Of a stretch of 64,000 bases of DNA, positions 59,005-64,000 are shown one piece after another. Every line of letters begins with the position of its first letter. Positions within the stretch are counted from its first letter, which is position 1. Source of the stretch: Listeria monocytogenes (GTDB lineage: Bacteria > Bacillota > Bacilli > Lactobacillales > Listeriaceae); contig NZ_CP054041.1 of assembly GCF_013282665.1 (NCBI RefSeq), positions 1,470,001-1,534,000 on the forward strand, written 5' to 3'. A program made the position numbers and the translations under genes. Below the pieces are notes generated by a model. That model made no database searches. It was not told where the DNA came from and saw only the letters and a list, made by a program, of their open reading frames with translations.

Positions 59005-59655
59005 TCAGACCGCCTTTTTTAAATTTTCTAAAATGACATTCATTAACATCCAAGACGATTCAGAGCCAGGATCAAGATGACCGATTGCTCGTTCGCCAAG
59101 TCTTAGTGCGCGACCTTTCTTAGCAATAAGTGGGATAGTGGACTGAGCGCCAGCATGCATAGCATCTACAAATGCGGAAAAAGTTTCGATTGGATCTGCA
59201 TTTGCATCTCGATTTTGAAGCACTTCCACGCCAGGCAAGAAGGCGTCCATCATCGTTTTATCACCAAGTTCGGCTTTTCCGCGATGTTGAACCGCAGCGG
59301 CCCCATTTATAATCATGCCGCAAAGCTCGTCGAAGTTAACCTCCGTTTTCCCAGAAACATCAGCGCCACATTTCATAAAGAAACTGCCGTAAAGTGGGCC
59401 AGATGCGCCACCAACTTTTCCAAGGAGAATCATTCCGGATTTTTTAAGCAACGTTGCAATATCGGGAGAAGCAGTGAGTAATTCGTCTAATTGTTTATTC
59501 ACTTCCCGAAAGCCAATGCTGAGATTGATTCCGTGGTCGCCGTCTCCAATATCCGAGTCCAGTCCGGTTAAGTAATCACGTTCTTTTTCAATTAGCGCTC
59601 CCATGTCCTGTAAAACGTGGCCGAAAAAAGCGCTATCCATAACTAATTCGCTCAT
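59005..59655 (-). CDS. dhaL: Dihydroxyacetone kinase subunit DhaL
   Basis: Protein of 216 residues, all-helical ADP-binding subunit. SDIGDGDHGINLSIGF carries the Mg-binding aspartates; KVGGASGPLYGSFF and the C-terminal LDPGSESSWMLMN match the family. Holds ADP as a bound cofactor, rephosphorylated by DhaM, and passes phosphate to dihydroxyacetone on DhaK. Confidence 0.94.
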   Translation of the reverse strand: MSELVMDSAFFGHVLQDMGALIEKERDYLTGLDSDIGDGDHGINLSIGFREVNKQLDELLTASPDIATLLKKSGMILLGKVGGASGPLYGSFFMKCGADVSGKTEVNFDELCGMIINGAAAVQHRGKAELGDKTMMDAFLPGVEVLQNRDANADPIETFSAFVDAMHAGAQSTIPLIAKKGRALRLGERAIGHLDPGSESSWMLMNVILENLKKAV

Positions 59656-59676
59656 TTTTATTCCTCCAGTAGTAAT

Positions 59677-60672
59677 TTAGTCCACTTTGAAATAGGGTGT
59701 GTCGCACGGTGTATCTAAAAGATCTTTCAGTTCATCATCTAAACGAACCAGTGTGATTGACATACCAATCATATCCATCGAAGTTGCGTAGTTTCCAACA
59801 AGTGGGCTATGAATGTGTACACCTTTTTCTTTCAAAATTTCATCCACGCGGCGGTAACAAATATATTGGTCCATCACTGGTAAGCCACCTAGTCCATTTA
59901 TTAGTACATGCACTTCTTCGCCAGCAGTTAATTTCATTTCTTCTATAAGATAGCCCATAATTTGATCGACTACTTTATCAGCTGGTTCGATGGAGGTCCG
60001 TTTAATACCAGGCTCACCGTGAATCCCCATACCAACTTCCATTTCGCCTTCTTTCATTTCGAAAATAGCTTTACCAGTTACAGGAAGGGTTGAAGAAGAA
60101 AGCGCAACTCCCATCGAGAACGTATTTGCATTAGCTTTTTCAGCAGCTTGTTTCACCGCATCCAAGTCAAGACCTTTTGCTGCTGCAGATGCCGCTGCTT
60201 TAAAGACGATTAAGTCACCAGCCACACCACGACGATCTTCTACATTTTCAGCAGAGTAAATATCATCTGTTACAAGCACTGTTTCAACGCGAATACCGTC
60301 GTCCGCTGCCATTTCAGCGCCCATATCAAAATTCATTACATCGCCAGCATAATTTCCGTACATATATAGACAACCTTTGCCACTATCAACAGCTTTTACT
60401 GCGTTATAACAAGGCTCTGGAGAAGGGGAGGTATTAATGTTTCCGACTACTGCCGCATCTGCGAAATCTTTCCCAACATACCCAAGGAAAAGTGGTTCAT
60501 GACCAGAACCGCCACCAACAATAATCCGTACGCGAGGTTCTTCGCTCATTTGTTTGCTTACGATTACTCGTTTATCATTTTCTGCAAAATCTACGTATTT
60601 CCCTTGTGCCGCAACATAACCAGCTAACATTTCTTCTACTGCTTCATACCCATCATTCACTAAACGTCTCAT
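59677..60672 (-). CDS. dhaK: Dihydroxyacetone kinase subunit DhaK
   Basis: Protein of 331 residues. VGGGSGHEPLFLGYVG near the N terminus and GMGIHGEPGI with the histidine that binds dihydroxyacetone covalently. PTS-dependent kinase: takes phosphate from DhaL-ADP/ATP. Converts the dihydroxyacetone made by GolD into dihydroxyacetone phosphate for the isomerase downstream. Full length. Confidence 0.94.
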   Translation of the reverse strand: MRRLVNDGYEAVEEMLAGYVAAQGKYVDFAENDKRVIVSKQMSEEPRVRIIVGGGSGHEPLFLGYVGKDFADAAVVGNINTSPSPEPCYNAVKAVDSGKGCLYMYGNYAGDVMNFDMGAEMAADDGIRVETVLVTDDIYSAENVEDRRGVAGDLIVFKAAASAAAKGLDLDAVKQAAEKANANTFSMGVALSSSTLPVTGKAIFEMKEGEMEVGMGIHGEPGIKRTSIEPADKVVDQIMGYLIEEMKLTAGEEVHVLINGLGGLPVMDQYICYRRVDEILKEKGVHIHSPLVGNYATSMDMIGMSITLVRLDDELKDLLDTPCDTPYFKVD

Positions 60673-60693
60673 TTTTCTTCCTCCTTCAAATTT

Positions 60694-61035
60694 TTATAAG
60701 AATAGTGATAGTAAAAATCCGCCAAGCACGCCGCCAACAACAGCAGCAGCCAAATTGACTACCGATTTAGAAAATTTACCGCCTGTTAAAAGGGAAGCTG
60801 TGAATACGCCAATACCAGCAGCAACCGCCATATCTACCCAAACCGTCCCAGATTGATAGATCATAGATTTTGGAATGCCGTGATTAATTGTCCAAACTGT
60901 ACCAACGATAAATGCTGCTGCCATCCAACCTCCGATAGCGCCCCATTCATCAACCATTTTTCCCCACATCATTCGAATAGCAAAAGGGAATAAAAAGCCA
61001 CCTGCAATCGTTGCTAATGCAATACCAATGCTCAT
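60694..61035 (-). CDS. Small membrane protein, putative glycerol/dihydroxyacetone transport subunit (Lin0367-like)
   Basis: Protein of 113 residues with three to four membrane segments. Shares GGWMAAAFIVGTVWTINHG-like pattern with its neighbour (GGYLAAFIIIGPMWFMNHH), so the two are distant paralogues. Named after the L. innocua orthologue, for which a glycerol-transport role has been proposed; unproven. Located inside the gol operon between dhaK and the second membrane protein. Confidence 0.7.
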   Translation of the reverse strand: MSIGIALATIAGGFLFPFAIRMMWGKMVDEWGAIGGWMAAAFIVGTVWTINHGIPKSMIYQSGTVWVDMAVAAGIGVFTASLLTGGKFSKSVVNLAAAVVGGVLGGFLLSLFL

Positions 61036-61050
61036 TATTTACACTCCTTT

Positions 61051-61482
61051 TTAGACTAATTGATTTTCGTTTAAACGCTCTTCTTCTTGAATATTCATGC
61101 CAGGTTCTGTTTTTTCTTGTTTTGCTTCATGTTTTCTTGCCATATCTTTTTCAATTGCTGCTGCTACGATTCCAGCTAAAACTGCTCCAATCGCAACAAG
61201 ACCAATCGTTGGAAGCGAACTTACTAACTCGCCACCACCACGCATAAAGACATCCCGCATAATTCCGCAAATCCCAATTCCGACAGCCATATCAACGAAC
61301 GCTGCATCTTCATCATTTTCGATTAAACCAACATGGTGATTCATAAACCACATTGGACCAATAATAATGAATGCTGCCAGATAACCTCCAAAAATACCAT
61401 AATTCTCGGCCAGTGGAGTCCAAACACTCATAACAATCATACCTGCGATACAAAAACCAATCATTCCTCTAAAGAATTTCAT
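61051..61482 (-). CDS. Membrane protein, putative glycerol/dihydroxyacetone transport subunit (Lin0368-like)
   Basis: Protein of 143 residues with four membrane segments and a charged cytoplasmic tail (near 115-143). Paralogous to the gene downstream: both contain NH(G/H) after a Trp and a DMAVGIGI/DMAVAAGI segment. The pair probably forms a hetero-oligomer. Transport of glycerol or dihydroxyacetone is inferred from the operon. Confidence 0.7.
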   Translation of the reverse strand: MKFFRGMIGFCIAGMIVMSVWTPLAENYGIFGGYLAAFIIIGPMWFMNHHVGLIENDEDAAFVDMAVGIGICGIMRDVFMRGGGELVSSLPTIGLVAIGAVLAGIVAAAIEKDMARKHEAKQEKTEPGMNIQEEERLNENQLV

Positions 61483-61549
61483 AATAAACTCCTTTCGAAA
61501 ATAGTATTGTCATGTAAAAATTAATTTACATAGTTCCCAGTTATTACGT

Positions 61550-61927
61550 TTAATGCACATTTGTGAGTTCTAGTAGAATAGCTTCTTTGGATGGATTAAC
61601 GAGAGATTGAACAGCGGCAGTAAATGCGCCTTCAACAAGCGGGGCATCGATGATGGTTGTTTTTTCAAGGAGGTCAGTGTCTAATAATTCAAGTGCTGTT
61701 TCGGCACTTAAGATAGCGCTTCCAATATCACAAAAAATATATATGTGTTCTGAATTAGTGCAGGTTGCGATGTTATCAGCTATCATGATTGCATTTGTGC
61801 CAAGACGCCCGTCGCCAGTACCGCCAGAAGAAATAATATGTACCGTATCTCCAACCATTTCAACAATCATTTCCTGGAGGCCTTCTGTGATTTTTTGACT
61901 GTGAGATACTAAAACAATACTTATCAT
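61550..61927 (-). CDS. dhaM: Dihydroxyacetone kinase phosphotransfer subunit DhaM (EIIA-Man domain)
   Basis: Protein of 125 residues, a single EIIA-Man-like domain. Phospho-histidine 9 in IVLVSHSQKI, then GGTGDGRLGTNA and FCDIGSAILSAETAL. Receives phosphate from HPr and recharges ADP on DhaL. Shorter than the three-domain E. coli DhaM, as usual in Firmicutes. First gene of the operon, divergent from golR. Confidence 0.92.
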   Translation of the reverse strand: MISIVLVSHSQKITEGLQEMIVEMVGDTVHIISSGGTGDGRLGTNAIMIADNIATCTNSEHIYIFCDIGSAILSAETALELLDTDLLEKTTIIDAPLVEGAFTAAVQSLVNPSKEAILLELTNVH

Positions 61928-61951
61928 TTGGTTGCTCCTTTCTGTTTTTAA

Positions 61952-62043
61952 TTGTGTTTAGTTGCTATTTAAATCCTAACACACTTGTTTTTTATTGTAA
62001 AGTGTTATCTTTTGTTGTGTTTTGTAAAATATATTTGTGTTTT
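61952..62043. promoter_or_regulatory. Direct repeats in the dhaM-golR intergenic region
   Basis: TTGTGTTT occurs at 61952, 62015 and 62035, each followed by T or A. DeoR-family regulators often bind direct repeats, so these are candidate GolR sites. Confidence 0.5.
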
Positions 62044-62109
62044 ATTATTTTTTTGGGTAATATGTATATACATAAAGAAATCATTGATAGGTAAAAGGAG
62101 GGCGAGCAG

Positions 62110-62874
62110 ATGTTTCCATTTGAAAGACAAAACAAAATAATTCATCTACTAGACCAAAATAGCAAAATAACTGTACCAGAATTAAGTCGTATCTTGGATG
62201 TCTCGATTAGCACCATCCGAAATGATTTATCTTCATTAGAAGAAAGCGGGATGATAAAAAAAGTACACGGGGGTGCGGTACTTTTAAAAAGTGAAGAGAA
62301 ATTCACTAATTTTAACGACCGGATTATTCGCAACATCGAAGAAAAAGAAGCAATTGCGAAAGAAGCGGCGACTTTAGTAAAAAACAATCAAACAATTATC
62401 CTAGATGCGAGCTCGACAGCACTGGCGCTTGCAAAAGAATTACATGGCTTTTCAAGACTGACTGTCATTACGAGCGGACTTTATACGGCAATCGAACTAA
62501 AAGATAACCCGAATATTAGCGTCATTTTAACAGGCGGGATTGTAACAACGAATTCTTTCACATTGGAAGGTATTCTTGGCGCAAATTTAATCGAAAATAT
62601 TCATGCTGATTTATGTTTTATGTCGGCGAAAGGTTTTACAATGGAAGAAGGCTTAACTGATTTCAATATTTACGAAACCGAGCTAAAACGACTACTTGCC
62701 AAACGTACTAACAAATTGATTGCACTTTTAGATCATACAAAAATGGGTGTAATTTCCACTGCGAGCATCACTTCAGCGGAAAACATTGATTTACTCATTA
62801 CTGATAACAAAATAAATAAAGCTTTATACAAAAAATTCCAAGATGCGGGACTTCCGGTCAAAGTGGCAGAATAA
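62110..62874 (+). CDS. golR: DeoR-family transcriptional regulator of the gol/dha operon
   Basis: Protein of 254 residues. N-terminal HTH_DeoR (1-57; SISTIRNDLSSLEESGMIKKVHGGAV) and a sugar-phosphate-binding DeoR C-terminal domain (about 75-235; ILDASSTALALAKEL, LTGGIVTTNSF). Divergent from dhaM with 183 bases between, which hold direct repeats. Probably a repressor released by a triose or dihydroxyacetone phosphate. Ends at its own terminator. Confidence 0.9.
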   Translation: MFPFERQNKIIHLLDQNSKITVPELSRILDVSISTIRNDLSSLEESGMIKKVHGGAVLLKSEEKFTNFNDRIIRNIEEKEAIAKEAATLVKNNQTIILDASSTALALAKELHGFSRLTVITSGLYTAIELKDNPNISVILTGGIVTTNSFTLEGILGANLIENIHADLCFMSAKGFTMEEGLTDFNIYETELKRLLAKRTNKLIALLDHTKMGVISTASITSAENIDLLITDNKINKALYKKFQDAGLPVKVAE

Positions 62875-62885
62875 CATAGAAAATA

Positions 62886-62923
62886 AACTCTTTGGGCGAA
62901 ATTTAGTTCAAAGAGATTTTTTT
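62886..62923 (+). terminator. Terminator after golR
   Basis: ACTCTTTG pairs with CAAAGAGAT, followed by TTTTTTT. Confidence 0.8.
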
Positions 62924-62939
62924 GATAGGAGAGGTAAGG

Positions 62940-63350
62940 ATGGATTATAACATTACAAATGAATTACCAACTGCGGAGGAATTTGTTCAACTGCGAGTGG
63001 ACGCTGGACTTAGTTTTCGTGCTATCGAAGCATCTCGTCAAGCACTTTTGAAAAGTGTATATTTTGTAGGTCTGCGGTCGAAGGAAAACGGTGCGCTTAT
63101 TGGAATGGGACGGCTTGTTGGTGATGGGATTATGTTTATCGTTTCTGATATAGCAGTATTTCCAGCCTTTCAAGGTCTAGGCTTAGGAAAAGTAATTATG
63201 AAACACATGAAGAATTATATAGATACAAATTTAGATAAAACGGCTTGTGTAACACTGTTAGCAGATGTCCCGGCAGATGGCCTATATAAACAATTTGGCT
63301 TCCAAGAATCAGCACCAGCTTCTATTGGAATGATTTATCCAATGAAATAA
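62940..63350 (+). CDS. GNAT-family N-acetyltransferase
   Basis: Protein of 136 residues. Acetyl-CoA-binding motif A is visible as IAVFPAFQGLGLGKVIMKHM (near 74-93). ATG at 62940 is chosen over an upstream TTG (62922) because AGGAG lies 8 bases before it. Acetylates an unknown small molecule or amine. Placed after golR but separated from it by a terminator. Full length for the small GNAT class. Confidence 0.85.
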   Translation: MDYNITNELPTAEEFVQLRVDAGLSFRAIEASRQALLKSVYFVGLRSKENGALIGMGRLVGDGIMFIVSDIAVFPAFQGLGLGKVIMKHMKNYIDTNLDKTACVTLLADVPADGLYKQFGFQESAPASIGMIYPMK

Positions 63351-63358
63351 TTCGACAA

Positions 63359-63389
63359 ACAGCTAGGGGAAATGCCTCTAGCTTTTTTT
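63359..63389 (+). terminator. Terminator after the GNAT gene
   Basis: AGCTAG pairs with CTAGCT with an inner G/C stem, followed by TTTTTTT. Confidence 0.82.
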
Positions 63390-63455
63390 GCAGTGTTTTT
63401 GCCAACGATAAAATGGGAATTAGATATTAATAAACTTTTTGTCAGGGGGAGCAAA

Positions 63456-64000
63456 ATGAAGCAAAAAGGGAGACTGTTTTTGTTTGTTGTTTTAATGTTG
63501 TCAATCGTTGTTGGGGTAAATGTACTTATTGAAACAAAGGTCCAAGCCGCCGCTGAACCACCAGCTGCAATCAATCAAATTTTTCCCGATGAGGCTTTAG
63601 CAAAAGAAATTCAAACGTCGCTTGGGAAAGCTAGCACTTCGGATACAGTGACACAAACAGAATTAAATAGCATAACGACATTAGACGCTTCAGGTAAAGG
63701 AGTTACTTCTTTAGAAGGCATGAATTATTTGCGTAATTTAAGTTATTTTTCTTTTTCAGATAATCAAGTGAATGATCTTAGCCCGCTTACGAATTTAACG
63801 AGTTTGACCACTTTAGCTTTGTACGACAATCAAGTGAGTGCGATTGCGCCGCTTGCTAATTTAACAAATCTCAAATTGCTACAATTGAGCGGAAATCCAA
63901 TTAGTGATCTTCAGCCACTTGCCAATTTGAAAGAATTAACGGCACTAGATGTCAATGATGCGAATGTAAGCAATATTCAACCTCTTACAGGATTAACGAA
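63456..64000 (+). CDS. Internalin-type LRR protein, partial (cut by window edge)
   Basis: First 181 codons only. Signal peptide ending at about residue 30 (TKVQAAAEPP), internalin cap (INQIFPDEALAKEIQTSLGK, then LNSITTLDASGKGV), and canonical 22-residue LRRs (LSPLTNLTSLTTLALYDNQV, then IAPLANLTNLKLLQLSGNPI). This is the standard internalin repeat, unlike the cysteine-ladder type at 49-51 kb. AGGGGGA ribosome site before the ATG at 63456. Which internalin it is, and its anchoring mode, lie beyond the window. Confidence 0.88.
   Translation, partial: MKQKGRLFLFVVLMLSIVVGVNVLIETKVQAAAEPPAAINQIFPDEALAKEIQTSLGKASTSDTVTQTELNSITTLDASGKGVTSLEGMNYLRNLSYFSFSDNQVNDLSPLTNLTSLTTLALYDNQVSAIAPLANLTNLKLLQLSGNPISDLQPLANLKELTALDVNDANVSNIQPLTGLT

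Overview
The window reads as a chromosomal segment of a low-GC Firmicute of the genus Listeria, almost certainly L. monocytogenes. The basis is recall of gene order and protein sequence: walRK-HIJ-htrA, the met/mtn cluster under a SAM riboswitch, tenA-thiMDE under a TPP riboswitch, the golD/dihydroxyacetone operon, LPXTG and internalin-type LRR proteins, and many beta-glucoside PTS genes. A Sau3AI-like (GATC) restriction-modification pair at 39-42 kb replaces what I remember as other genes in the EGD-e reference. Such a pair is known from serotype 4b epidemic-clone-I strains, so a lineage I / 4b-like strain is likely (inference).

Layout. 0-3.7 kb: ABC permease, an IS3-type element with a gutted transposase, an orphan membrane protein, a Crp/Fnr regulator. 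3.8-8.7 kb: methionine uptake (metQNI, S-box controlled) with omega-amidase mtnU on the minus strand and aminotransferase mtnE divergent. 8.8-16.4 kb: essential cell-wall two-component system walR, walK, walH, walI, walJ, then protease htrA; a strong terminator separates walR from walK. 16.4-17.0 kb: non-coding block packed with DnaA boxes. 17.0-21.5 kb: beta-glucoside cassette (6-phospho-beta-glucosidase, LicT-type antiterminator, EIIBCA) with two RNA antiterminator/terminator leaders, placed between htrA and rlmH. 22-24.7 kb: LysR regulator divergent from a nitroreductase, and a DUF998-like membrane protein. 24.7-30.1 kb: lic-type PTS operon (EIIA, glycosidase, EIIB, EIIC) with a LicR-type PRD activator and a perfect palindromic operator.

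30.3-42.0 kb is the accessory zone. An AT-rich block has an Mrr-type nuclease, a 1202-residue SF1 helicase-like ATPase and a polytopic membrane protein, which I see as a candidate defence module. It is followed by two tandem paralogous lipoproteins, a threonine-aldolase-like enzyme and the GATC R-M pair, whose divergent promoter region itself contains tandem GATC sites. 42.0-47.5 kb: YdjC-type deacetylase, thiamine salvage operon, and a bglA with its own antitermination leader. 47.7-54.2 kb: small membrane protein, two decayed genes, an InlJ-like cysteine-ladder LRR surface protein, a 5'-truncated LXG toxin with a putative immunity gene, a pyrophosphatase-like protein and a DUF6440-type protein.

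54.3-62.9 kb: a ten-gene minus-strand operon for glycerol/dihydroxyacetone use linked to the pentose phosphate pathway (dhaM, two membrane proteins, dhaK, dhaL, tpi, rpiB, golD, transaldolase, transketolase) with the divergent DeoR-type regulator golR. The window closes with a GNAT acetyltransferase and the start of an internalin cut by the right edge. No tRNA, rRNA or CRISPR array was seen.
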